Assembly: GCA_023425865.1 (NCBI GenBank)
Contig: JAFABV010000080.1
Coordinates: forward strand, 62,001-126,000
From: Bacteroidota bacterium
GTDB lineage: Bacteria > Bacteroidota > Bacteroidia > Bacteroidales > Bacteroidaceae
Length of the DNA: 64,000 bases
Direction of reading: 5' to 3'
Notes under the pieces: generated by a model
The model's input: the letters and a program-made list of their open reading frames with translations, nothing else
Told to the model about the DNA's origin: nothing
Database searches by the model: none
Translations under genes and position numbers: made by a program
Shown: one piece after another, positions 9,574 to 17,001 of the stretch
Layout: the number at the start of each line of letters is the position of its first letter
Position numbering within the stretch: the stretch's first letter is position 1

Positions 9574-10827
9574 ATGAACAAGATATGGCTTTGGCTCATC
9601 ATGATGGTCATGGCCCTGCCTATGCAGGCCCAGACCGATGAGGACGAATATACTGACGACGATGACACCACCGCCGTAGCATCGGTGTGGGCCGACACGT
9701 TGCAGACGGCTAACGACTCCTTGCCCTGGCCCGACAATGTGCGGGCAGAGATACGGGCGCTGCTCCAGCACGACATGTTTCAGACCTCACAGGTGGGCAT
9801 GATGGTGTGGGACCTCGACGCCGACTCGGCCATCTTCTGCCACAACGAGCGGCAACTTCTCCGCCCGGCCTCTACCATGAAGGTCATCACTGCCATCACC
9901 GCGCTCGACAAACTGAGTGGCAGCTACCAGTTTAAGACCGAGCTGTGCTACACCGGGCAGATAGACAGTTGCACGCTGAAGGGCGATGTCTATTGCGTGG
10001 GCGGCTTCGACCCCCGTTTCAACAATGACGACCTGCGTGCCTTTGTCGAAGCCCTGCACAAGATGGGCATTGATACCATACGCGGCAATATCTATGCCGA
10101 CAAGAGCATGAAAGACGCCAATCTCTTGGGAGAAGGGTGGTGTTGGGATGACGACAACCCCATACTGTCGCCCTTGCTGATCGCGCGAAAGGAGGCTTTC
10201 CTCGACAGGTTTTACACTGAACTGCGCAAGGTGGGTATCTATCTTGATGGAATGTTGGCCGAGGGCCGGCGGCCCGAGGACGCCAATTGTATTGTGCGCC
10301 GTTTCCACACCATCGACCAGATCATGATGCGAATGCTCAAAGAGAGCGACAACCTCTATGCCGAGTCTATGTTTTACCAGATAGCGGCCTCTACGGGCAA
10401 TCATCCCGCAACGGCAAAAAGTGCCCGCGCCGTCATCAAGCAGCTGGTCAACAAACTGGGTCTCGACGCCTCGCGCTATCGTTTTGCCGATGGCTCGGGC
10501 CTCTCGCTTTACAACTATGTGAGCCCTGAGCTCGAAGTGCGTATGCTGCGTTATGCTTACGCCAACGACAATATCTACAACCACCTGTTGCCCGCCTTGC
10601 CCATTGCCGGACAGGACGGCACGCTCAAGCGCCGCATGACGTCGGCCTTTACCCGTGGCAATGTGCGCGCCAAGACCGGTACGCTCGTGGGCATCAGCAG
10701 TCTGTGCGGTTATCTCACCGCTGCCAATGGCCACCGCCTTTGTTTCAGCATCATCAACCAGGGTGTGATGCACGGCAAGAACGGTCGTGACTTTCAAGAC
10801 CGTGTGTGCCAGATATTGTGCAGGTAG
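9574..10827 (+). CDS. dacB: D-alanyl-D-alanine carboxypeptidase/endopeptidase, PBP4 type (peptidase S13)
   Basis: This exported 417-residue serine peptidase trims or cleaves peptidoglycan cross-links in the periplasm. The signal peptide MNKIWLWLIMMVMALPMQAQ is followed by a strongly acidic linker (TDEDEYTDDDD). All three catalytic motifs of penicillin-binding proteins are present: SxxK as S100-TMK103 (RPASTMKV), SxN as S258-DN260, and KTG at 367-369 (AKTGTLVG). YADGSG-type sequence (RFADGSGLSLYNYVSP) near 303-318 is also typical of S13 enzymes. It is somewhat short for the family, consistent with a reduced middle insertion domain. The gene ends 4 bp from the convergent metallophosphoesterase gene. 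Activity is well supported; the balance of endo- versus carboxypeptidase is not decidable. Confidence 0.93.
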   Translation: MNKIWLWLIMMVMALPMQAQTDEDEYTDDDDTTAVASVWADTLQTANDSLPWPDNVRAEIRALLQHDMFQTSQVGMMVWDLDADSAIFCHNERQLLRPASTMKVITAITALDKLSGSYQFKTELCYTGQIDSCTLKGDVYCVGGFDPRFNNDDLRAFVEALHKMGIDTIRGNIYADKSMKDANLLGEGWCWDDDNPILSPLLIARKEAFLDRFYTELRKVGIYLDGMLAEGRRPEDANCIVRRFHTIDQIMMRMLKESDNLYAESMFYQIAASTGNHPATAKSARAVIKQLVNKLGLDASRYRFADGSGLSLYNYVSPELEVRMLRYAYANDNIYNHLLPALPIAGQDGTLKRRMTSAFTRGNVRAKTGTLVGISSLCGYLTAANGHRLCFSIINQGVMHGKNGRDFQDRVCQILCR

Positions 10828-10831
10828 GGCG

Positions 10832-11797
10832 TCAGCGTAGGGTCTTGAGCCTGATCACGTTGACCTCGGGCCAGGCACCAAACCTGAAGGGCACGGTGCC
10901 GCCAATGCCCAATGACACGTAGAGCATGGAGTGCCCCTCCACGTATTTTCCTCCCCATTCGTTATAAGCCCATCGCGCGGGCGAGAACTTGCCAAAGCGC
11001 ATCTGCCCGGCATGGGTATGCCCCGACAGCGTCAGGGCAATATCGGTCTGGCGCAACACTTCGCGCCGCCAGTGCGAAGGGTCGTGGCTCAACAGTATCT
11101 TGAACATGCCCGCGGGCAGCCCTTCCATGGCTTTTCTCAGGTCGCCATGGTCGGGAAATGGCGGGCGGCTGATATTCTCCACGCCAATCACGGCGAGGGC
11201 GGCGTCTGTGCCACGGCGAATGAGTACGTGCTCGTTCATCAGCAACTGCCATCCTATTTTCTCCTCTAAGTATTTCAGCACGTTTTGGTTGCGCGCGATG
11301 TTCCGGTGGCTCTTGTCGGCCCCGTACTCGCAGTAGTCGTGGTTGCCCATCACCGAGTAGATGCCGTCGGGCGCCTGTATACGCTTCAGGCTGCTTTGAA
11401 AGGGAATCAGTTCTTCTGCGCTCACGTTGACCAGGTCGCCGGTGAAGACAATGAGGTCGGCCTGCTGCCGGTTGACCACGTCTGCCAGCTTGTCGATAAA
11501 TGAGCGGTTGCGCAAGAACGTGCCGATATGAATGTCAGACAGCTGCAGCACCTTGTAGCCGTCGAAGGCCTCGGGCAGCAGTGCCGACTCGCAGGTGGCG
11601 GTGCGGACCACCAAGTGGTGCCAGCCGAAAAAGAAACCGTAGACCATCAGCGCCACCCAAATGGCTGGCGGCAGCAGTGCCCACGACCAGCCCAATAGCG
11701 GCCACAATGCGATAAAGACGATGCCGGGAATGCCTACCAGAAGCACCAGCCCACTGATGAGGCGCATCAGGGTGTTGTGGCGTATTTTGATGTTCAT
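10832..11797 (-). CDS. Membrane-anchored calcineurin-like metallophosphoesterase (YaeI/YkuE type)
   Basis: This 321-residue protein has two hydrophobic N-terminal segments (about residues 10-33 and 36-58) followed by a calcineurin-like phosphoesterase domain. The metal-binding motifs appear in order: LQLSDIHIG (DxH), VFTGDLVN (GDxxx), SVMGNHDYC (GNHD), ILLSHDP and LSGHTHAGQMRFG (GHTH). This order and the anchor match the YaeI/YkuE group, whose members act on membrane lipids or similar phosphodiesters. The true substrate is unknown. I prefer the ATG at 11797 over the TTG two codons earlier. Convergent with dacB and divergent from the FMN-binding protein gene. Confidence 0.88.
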   Translation of the reverse strand: MNIKIRHNTLMRLISGLVLLVGIPGIVFIALWPLLGWSWALLPPAIWVALMVYGFFFGWHHLVVRTATCESALLPEAFDGYKVLQLSDIHIGTFLRNRSFIDKLADVVNRQQADLIVFTGDLVNVSAEELIPFQSSLKRIQAPDGIYSVMGNHDYCEYGADKSHRNIARNQNVLKYLEEKIGWQLLMNEHVLIRRGTDAALAVIGVENISRPPFPDHGDLRKAMEGLPAGMFKILLSHDPSHWRREVLRQTDIALTLSGHTHAGQMRFGKFSPARWAYNEWGGKYVEGHSMLYVSLGIGGTVPFRFGAWPEVNVIRLKTLR

Positions 11798-11953
11798 GGG
11801 CAATGGGTTTTAGGCAAAGATAGTGGTTTTTAAGTTAAAAAGACGACCTGCAAACGTTAAAAATGAAGCTCGGCGTGGAGCGGTAGCAAATATTTGGTTA
11901 TCTTTAGGCGTTATGATTACATAACGGTAGTAAGCATCAAGGATTCGAGCGCT

Positions 11954-12349
11954 ATGAAAAAGAATACCCTTATCATATTATCCTTGGCTGTCATCGCGAT
12001 GGCCGTCTTGGCAAGTGCCGGGCAGGCAGACAGTGTCATTACCAAGCAGGCAGACGACATGGTGGTCAACACCACGTCGCTTACCAAGAACATCAGGGGA
12101 TACCAAGGAACCACGCCAGTCAGGATCTTCATTCAGAAGAACAAGATAGTCAAGATAGAAACGCTTCCCAACCGTGAGACACCCAAGAATCTCGCCATGG
12201 CCAAAACCATGCTCGACCAGTTTGAAGGCAAGAGCGTGAAGAAGGCGGCCAAGATGCAGGTCGATGCCGTCACAGGCGCTACATATACCAGTAAGTCGCT
12301 GCTCAAGAACGTCAAGGCCGGGCTGGAGTACTACAAGCAGCACAAATAG
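11954..12349 (+). CDS. Exported FMN-binding domain protein (likely covalently flavinylated)
   Basis: This 131-residue protein starts with a signal peptide (MKKNTLIILSLAVIAMAVLASAGQA), which is why the ATG at 11954 is chosen over the ORF start 20 codons earlier. The rest is an FMN-binding domain like those of NqrC and RnfG. The C-terminal DAVTGATYTS contains the (S/T)GATxT motif in which the Thr is the attachment site used by the flavin transferase ApbE. Such proteins carry electrons outside the cytoplasmic membrane, as redox carriers or subunits of reductases. No membrane partner, apbE, nqr or rnf gene is adjacent, so its electron donor is unknown. Function is by family; flavinylation is inferred from the motif. 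Confidence 0.85.
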   Translation: MKKNTLIILSLAVIAMAVLASAGQADSVITKQADDMVVNTTSLTKNIRGYQGTTPVRIFIQKNKIVKIETLPNRETPKNLAMAKTMLDQFEGKSVKKAAKMQVDAVTGATYTSKSLLKNVKAGLEYYKQHK

Positions 12350-12705
12350 GCATCGTGTGTGATGGTCGGCAAGGCTTGGTCGCGGCCTGTCTTCAGGCTG
12401 CAGGTCAGGTCTGGGCGTTGTCATGCCAGGATGGTTCTGCCCGATGTGTCGAATGGGTCTGTATAAAACCATCCGATAATTCTATATAAAACCACTTGAT
12501 AATTCTATACGAAACCATTCGATGATTCTGTATAGAACCATATTCGCTCTCTCTGCGTTATGGGCAGGCGCCAAGCCCATCTCCTGCCGCCCCCGCGGCT
12601 CCCTTCTCTTGCCAAAGCCTCTGGGCGGCGTGGCGGGAAGCGTCTTTGGGCCTTATTTTTACATCTTTGCCACTTCATTTACTTGTTGCTTAGGAAATAA
12701 AGCAC
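12350..12705. other. Long intergenic spacer without a gene
   Basis: About 400 bp between the FMN-binding protein gene and the next gene. It contains a four-unit 23-bp repeat array (12448-12539) followed by a GC-rich stretch with short inverted repeats (GGGCAGGCGCCAAGCCC region), then the promoter at 12683-12713. The frames that cross it have no start, composition or similarity that suggests a protein. Confidence 0.6.
12448..12539 (+). repeat. Four-unit 23-bp palindromic tandem array, locus 1
   Basis: Four consecutive 23-bp units at 12448-12470, 12471-12493, 12494-12516 and 12517-12539. Each ends in a form of TATAGAACC or TATAAAACC and begins with a form of ATCGGATG. This is the most diverged of the four arrays in the window: the other three are at 28844, 42900 and 57070. 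The sequence after it (GAACCATATTCGC, then GCGTTATG) resembles the flank of the 57.1 kb array. Confidence 0.85.
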
Positions 12706-12713
12706 TATCTTTG
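12683..12713 (+). promoter_or_regulatory. Promoter of the conserved unknown gene at 12748
   Basis: TTG at 12683-12685, 20 bp, then TATCTTTG at 12706-12713 fits the Bacteroidetes -33/-7 pattern. Transcription would begin at about 12718-12721, exactly on the first in-frame ATG (12718). Either that ATG is leaderless or, more likely, translation starts at the ATG at 12748. Confidence 0.7.
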
Positions 12714-12747
12714 CAATATGAACTTACAGGATTCCAGCAATATCAAG

Positions 12748-13323
12748 ATGAGCGAGAATGTCATCATCGTCGATGCCGACTACCTCGACTATGTGGCCTT
12801 CCAGCTGAGCGTGCAGTTTGAGCGAATGCTGGGTCGGCGTATTCCTGCTGCCGACCTGAGCCGTTGGGTGGTGAATGTTGCCTTGGATGGCGGATTGCGT
12901 GCCGACGGACAGGACCATGAGACGCAGGTGATACTCGTGCATGAAAGGCAACATCAGCGCATGGAAAACTTTGTGCCCGCTACCTACGCCACGGAGCTGA
13001 GTGCCCAGGCTTTCAAGGATGAGCAGTTGGGAGAGTTTCTCATCAACAGCTTTGAGGTGAATGAGGTGATAGGCAAGACTAACTACATCACCGACGTGGT
13101 ACGCACGGTGAACGAGCACGCTGAGGTGCGCCGCCTGATGGTCATCCCCAATGGCGAGCAGGGTGACGACTACGCCGAGGTGCGCCGCACGCTACGCTAC
13201 GCGCCCGACGACAAGCGTATCACGGTCTTTGCCATGCAACCCATGGAAGGCGGAAATTTCAGGCAGGAAATCTTGGGATATTCGATAGTCAATGCCTTGG
13301 GCATACAGGCCGACGAACTGTAA
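12748..13323 (+). CDS. Conserved Bacteroidales protein of unknown function
   Basis: I do not recognise a named function; the sequence resembles a Bacteroidales-only family of uncharacterised proteins of about 190-200 residues. It is soluble and acidic, without signal peptide or membrane span. Visible landmarks are VIIVDADYLDYVAFQLSVQFERMLGRR near the start, LSRWVVNVALDGGLR, and LRYAPDDKRITVFAMQPMEGGNF, followed by EILGYSIVNALGIQADEL at the end. The start at 12748 (191 residues) is preferred because the promoter -7 element ends at 12713, placing the transcription start on the upstream ATG at 12718. It is followed after 91 bp by the carboxynorspermidine dehydrogenase-like gene on the same strand, which may be co-transcribed. 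Confidence 0.75.
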   Translation: MSENVIIVDADYLDYVAFQLSVQFERMLGRRIPAADLSRWVVNVALDGGLRADGQDHETQVILVHERQHQRMENFVPATYATELSAQAFKDEQLGEFLINSFEVNEVIGKTNYITDVVRTVNEHAEVRRLMVIPNGEQGDDYAEVRRTLRYAPDDKRITVFAMQPMEGGNFRQEILGYSIVNALGIQADEL

Positions 13324-13414
13324 GGCGGCACCGGGCGCCGGAGGGGCTGTGCTACAGTGCCCGGCCGGAGCTGAAAAGCCTCAATAGAAACAAGAACTAA
13401 CATAATATAAGACA

Positions 13415-14722
13415 ATGAACGATTTGCGCAATGACAGCACTGCCGCCTCTGCGGCAGCAGCAAAACCCCATGCCGGCAACGGTAAGGGCCGTATTCTCAT
13501 GATCGGAGCCGGAGGCGTAGCCACTGTGTGTGCCTTCAAGATTGTGCAGAACCAGGATGTGTTCCCGGAGTTGATGATTGCCAGCCGCCGCAAGGAGAAG
13601 TGCGACAAGTTGGTGCAGGCCATACACGACAAGGGATACAGCATGGACATTAAGACCGCTGAGGTAGACGCCGACGACGTGGAGCAGCTCAAGGCTCTGA
13701 TGGCGAGTTATAAGCCCGAGCTGGTCATCAATCTTGCCCTGCCTTATCAAGACCTCACCATCATGGAGGCCTGTCTGGCATGTGGCTGCCATTATCTCGA
13801 CACCGCCAACTACGAGCCCAAGGATGAGGCTCACTTCGAGTACAGCTGGCAGTGGGCTTATAAGGAGCGCTTCGAGCAGGCTGGCCTGACCGCCATCCTC
13901 GGCTGCGGCTTCGACCCGGGCGTGTCGCAGGCTTATACGGCCTACGCCGCCAAGCACTATTTTGACGAGATACATTACCTCGACATCGTAGACTGCAACG
14001 CAGGCAACCACCATAAGGCCTTCGCTACCAACTTCAACCCTGAGATCAATATCCGTGAGATTACCCAGAAGGGACTGTTCTATGAGAACGGCAAGTGGGT
14101 GGAGACCGAGCCCTTGGAGGTGCATCAGCCTATCAGCTATCCCAATATCGGCCCGCGCGAAAGCTACCTCATGCACCACGAGGAGTTGGAGAGCCTGGTG
14201 AAAAATTACCCCACCATCAAGCGCGCGCGCTTCTGGATGACCTTCGGGCAGCAGTATCTCACGTATCTCGACTGCATACAGAACTTAGGCATGAGCCGCA
14301 TCGACGAGGTGGAGTACGAGGCTCCGCTGGCCGACGGCTCGGGCAAGACGGCGAAGGTGAAGATTGTTCCCTTGCAGTTCTTGAAGGCTGTGCTGCCCAA
14401 TCCCCAGGACTTGGGTGAGAACTACGACGGCGAGACCAGCATTGGCTGCCGCATTCGTGGCGTGAAAGACGGCAAGGAGCGCACCTATTACATCTACAAC
14501 AACTGTCAGCACCAGGCTGCCTATCAGGAGACGGGCATGCAGGGCGTGAGCTATACCACCGGCGTTCCGGCCATGGCAGGCGCCATGATGTTTGTCAAGG
14601 GACTGTGGAACAAGCCCGGTGTATGGAACGTGGAAGACTTCGACCCAGACCCCTTCCTTGAGGTTGTCGGCGCGCAGGGCTTGCCTTGGCACGAGGAGTT
14701 TGACAACGACCTGGAGCTGTAG
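13415..14722 (+). CDS. Saccharopine dehydrogenase-like protein, probable carboxynorspermidine dehydrogenase
   Basis: This 435-residue oxidoreductase has the Rossmann motif ILMIGAGGVATVCAFKI at about residues 27-43. Further landmarks are SRRKEKCDKL, VINLALPYQDLTIMEAC, YLDTANYE, GCGFDPGVSQAY and the C-terminal YTTGVPAMAGAMMFVKG. This pattern is that of the carboxynorspermidine (carboxyspermidine) dehydrogenase branch of the saccharopine dehydrogenase family, common in Bacteroidetes. The enzyme condenses aspartate semialdehyde with a diamine to make the carboxy precursor of spermidine or norspermidine. The partner decarboxylase NspC is not in the window. The first ~20 residues (STAASAAAAKPHAGNGKG) are a low-complexity extension. 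True saccharopine dehydrogenase activity is the main alternative. A strong hairpin lies directly after the stop. Confidence 0.82.
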   Translation: MNDLRNDSTAASAAAAKPHAGNGKGRILMIGAGGVATVCAFKIVQNQDVFPELMIASRRKEKCDKLVQAIHDKGYSMDIKTAEVDADDVEQLKALMASYKPELVINLALPYQDLTIMEACLACGCHYLDTANYEPKDEAHFEYSWQWAYKERFEQAGLTAILGCGFDPGVSQAYTAYAAKHYFDEIHYLDIVDCNAGNHHKAFATNFNPEINIREITQKGLFYENGKWVETEPLEVHQPISYPNIGPRESYLMHHEELESLVKNYPTIKRARFWMTFGQQYLTYLDCIQNLGMSRIDEVEYEAPLADGSGKTAKVKIVPLQFLKAVLPNPQDLGENYDGETSIGCRIRGVKDGKERTYYIYNNCQHQAAYQETGMQGVSYTTGVPAMAGAMMFVKGLWNKPGVWNVEDFDPDPFLEVVGAQGLPWHEEFDNDLEL

Positions 14723-14733
14723 TCATACTGTGT

Positions 14734-14763
14734 AAGCCTGCCCTGTAGAGACAGGGCAGGCTT
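14734..14763 (+). terminator. Perfect hairpin after the dehydrogenase gene
   Basis: A perfect 13-bp stem, AAGCCTGCCCTGT with its complement, closes on an AGAG loop 12 bp after the stop codon and 38 bp before recA. There is no U-run, so it may be an intrinsic terminator variant or an mRNA-processing or stability element. Confidence 0.6.
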
Positions 14764-14801
14764 GCGGCAAACCAAACACTTATTACCATTATTATATAGA
14801 T

Positions 14802-15854
14802 ATGGCAAAAACAGAAGAAGAGCTGGCAGCTGAGAAGGCCGCGCAGCAGAAAGCAGAGAAGGAGGCTAAGCTGAAGGCCCTTCAGGCTGCGATGACTAAG
14901 ATAGAAAAAGACTTTGGCAAAGGGTCGATCATGCGCATGGGCGATGAGCAGGTGGATAACGTGGAGGTGATACCTTCGGGGTCTATCGGGCTCGACCTGG
15001 CCTTGGGCGTGGGTGGCTATCCCCGTGGGCGTATCATCGAGATCTATGGTCCGGAGTCGTCGGGTAAGACTACTTTGGCGATACACGCCATTGCCGAGTG
15101 CCAGAAGATGGGCGGTATAGCCGCTTTCATCGACGCCGAGCATGCTTTCGACCGCTTCTACGCGGAGAAGCTGGGCGTAGACGTAGACAACCTCTGGATT
15201 TCGCAACCCGACAACGGTGAGCAGGCCCTGCAGATTGCCGACCAGCTCATCAGCAGTTCGGCTATCGACATCCTGGTGATCGACTCGGTGGCAGCCCTTA
15301 CGCCGAAGAAGGAAATAGAAGGTGAGATGGGCGACTCTGCGGTGGGACTGCAGGCCCGACTGATGAGTCAGGCATTGCGTAAGCTCACGGCGACGATTTC
15401 CAAAACCAATACATGCTGCATCTTTATCAACCAGCTGCGTGAGAAGATTGGCGTGATGTTTGGCAACCCGGAGACCACCACGGGCGGTAATGCCCTGAAA
15501 TTCTATGCCAGTGTGCGTCTCGACATCCGCAAGGTGACGAGTCTGAAAGATGGCGACAACATCATCGGTAACCACGTGCGGGTGAAGGTGGTGAAGAACA
15601 AGGTGGCACCTCCATTCCGTAAGGCTGAATTTGACATTACCTTTGGCGTGGGCATCAATAAGACCGGTGAGATTCTTGACCTTGGCGTTGAGACCAATGT
15701 CGTTCAGAAGAGCGGCAGCTGGTTCAGCTACAATGGCTCGAAGCTGGCTCAGGGTCGTGACGCCAGTCTCACGTTGCTTCGCGACAACCCCGAGTTGTGC
15801 GAGGAACTGGAAGGGCAGATTATGCAAGCCCTGAAGGCGACGCAGGAAAGCTGA
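14802..15854 (+). CDS. recA: RecA recombinase
   Basis: RecA polymerises on single-stranded DNA, drives homologous strand exchange and triggers SOS-type responses. The 350-residue protein carries a Lys/Glu/Ala-rich N-terminal helix of about 25 residues, then KDFGKGSIMRMG, Walker A GPESSGKT (83-90), Walker B ILVIDSVAALTPKKEIEGE, the L1/L2 DNA-binding loops around SQALRKLTATISKTN and FGNPETTTGGNALKFYAS, and RKVTSLKDG. The C-terminus lacks the long acidic tail of some RecA proteins. No obvious promoter element or LexA-like box is visible in the 79 bp upstream, which follow a strong hairpin. Convergent with manA across a long stem-loop. Confidence 0.98.
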   Translation: MAKTEEELAAEKAAQQKAEKEAKLKALQAAMTKIEKDFGKGSIMRMGDEQVDNVEVIPSGSIGLDLALGVGGYPRGRIIEIYGPESSGKTTLAIHAIAECQKMGGIAAFIDAEHAFDRFYAEKLGVDVDNLWISQPDNGEQALQIADQLISSSAIDILVIDSVAALTPKKEIEGEMGDSAVGLQARLMSQALRKLTATISKTNTCCIFINQLREKIGVMFGNPETTTGGNALKFYASVRLDIRKVTSLKDGDNIIGNHVRVKVVKNKVAPPFRKAEFDITFGVGINKTGEILDLGVETNVVQKSGSWFSYNGSKLAQGRDASLTLLRDNPELCEELEGQIMQALKATQES

Positions 15855-15884
15855 GCGGGGTAGCCCCACACATTATTAATAAGG

Positions 15885-15957
15885 AGAGGGCAGAAACTGC
15901 CATCGACGGGCCAGGTGTCAAGCCTTGCCGCGAAGCCGATGGTGGTTTCTGCCCTCT
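15885..15957. terminator. Long stem-loop between convergent recA and manA
   Basis: Arms 15885-15905 and 15937-15957 pair over 21 positions with only a two-base mismatch (AGAGGGCAGAAAC paired with GTTTCTGCCCTCT, then CCATCG with CGATGG), enclosing a 31-nt loop. Placed 30 bp after recA and 33 bp after manA, it can act as a bidirectional terminator. Confidence 0.8.
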
Positions 15958-15990
15958 GCTTGTTGTTGTGCGCCTGCTGGAGGGTAGCTA

Positions 15991-16953
15991 TTACACGTAT
16001 GTCTCCAGGAATTTCAGCGTGCCTGTCACTTTAATCTGTTTTGTGGTGGCAGGGAAGAGCAGTGTGTCGCCAGCCTTTACCTGCTCCACGTTGCCTTCGT
16101 CGTCGGTGAGGGTACCTTCGCCATCCACCACGATGGTGATGATGAAGCTGTCGAGTGAGCTAAGGTCGATGGTGAGGGGCTCGGTGACATCGTAGACAAA
16201 GGTCTTGAAATAGGGGCACTGTACCAGCGAAACGCCCTCGTTACGGGCAGGCACATAGTTGGTGCGGTAGTTGCTCTCCACATGGTAGTCGATGCTCTCT
16301 GCGGCCTGTTGGGTATGCAGTTCGCGCTCGTTGCCGTCTTTGTCCTTGCGCTTGAAGTCGTAGATGCGCCAGGTAACGTCGCTGGTTTGCTGTATCTCGG
16401 CCAGAAAACATCCCTTGCCGATGCTGTGGATGCGTCCGGCAGGCAGGAAGAAGCAGTCGCCCTCTTTCACCTGATAGCTGTCGATGATGTCGGTGATGGT
16501 ATCATTGGCAACCATGGCCTTGTACTCCTCGGGGGTGATAACCTTTTTGAGGCCTACGAGCATATTGGCGTCAGCGTCCGACTTCATGACATACCACATC
16601 TCGGTCTTGCCGCGCTCCTTGCCTTGTTTCTTGGCAATCTCATCGGTGGGATGCACCTGTATGGACAGGGGTTCGCGCGCGTCAATAAACTTGATGAGCA
16701 GCGGAAACTCGTTGCCAAAACGCTCGTAGTTGGCCTTGCCCACCAGTTGGCTTTTCAGTTGGTCGACCAGTTCGCCTAATGATTTTCCCTCGAAGGGGCC
16801 GTCGCTCACGATGGTCTCATTGCCTGGCACGCCAGATACCTCCCAGCTTTCTCCCACTTGTTCCAGGTGGCTGTCCAGATGTTTGAATGGCACAATCTTA
16901 TTGCCACCCCACAGGGTTTGCTTGAGTAAGGGTTTGAATCTAAATGGTTTCAT
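15991..16953 (-). CDS. manA: Mannose-6-phosphate isomerase, class I
   Basis: ManA interconverts mannose 6-phosphate and fructose 6-phosphate and feeds GDP-sugar and glycan synthesis. The 320-residue cupin-type enzyme shows the zinc ligands of class I: SIQVHPTDE (Q99, H101), KTEMWYVM (E118) and AGRIHSIGKG (H176). The N-terminal KPLLKQTLWGGNKI is also typical. The length matches the short bacterial class I form rather than the long eukaryotic one. It is the last gene of the minus-strand run dxs-trkA-trkH-manA, 48 bp after trkH, and ends in the long stem-loop shared with recA. Confidence 0.94.
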   Translation of the reverse strand: MKPFRFKPLLKQTLWGGNKIVPFKHLDSHLEQVGESWEVSGVPGNETIVSDGPFEGKSLGELVDQLKSQLVGKANYERFGNEFPLLIKFIDAREPLSIQVHPTDEIAKKQGKERGKTEMWYVMKSDADANMLVGLKKVITPEEYKAMVANDTITDIIDSYQVKEGDCFFLPAGRIHSIGKGCFLAEIQQTSDVTWRIYDFKRKDKDGNERELHTQQAAESIDYHVESNYRTNYVPARNEGVSLVQCPYFKTFVYDVTEPLTIDLSSLDSFIITIVVDGEGTLTDDEGNVEQVKAGDTLLFPATTKQIKVTGTLKFLETYV

Positions 16954-17001
16954 ATTGCTATAGCTATTAATGATGGTGTTGCTGAATAGGGTTTTCTCCC
17001 G

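Noticed and set aside
9787..10797. 336-codon minus-strand frame antisense to dacB
   Set aside because: Shadow of the PBP4 gene, which has all three catalytic motifs.
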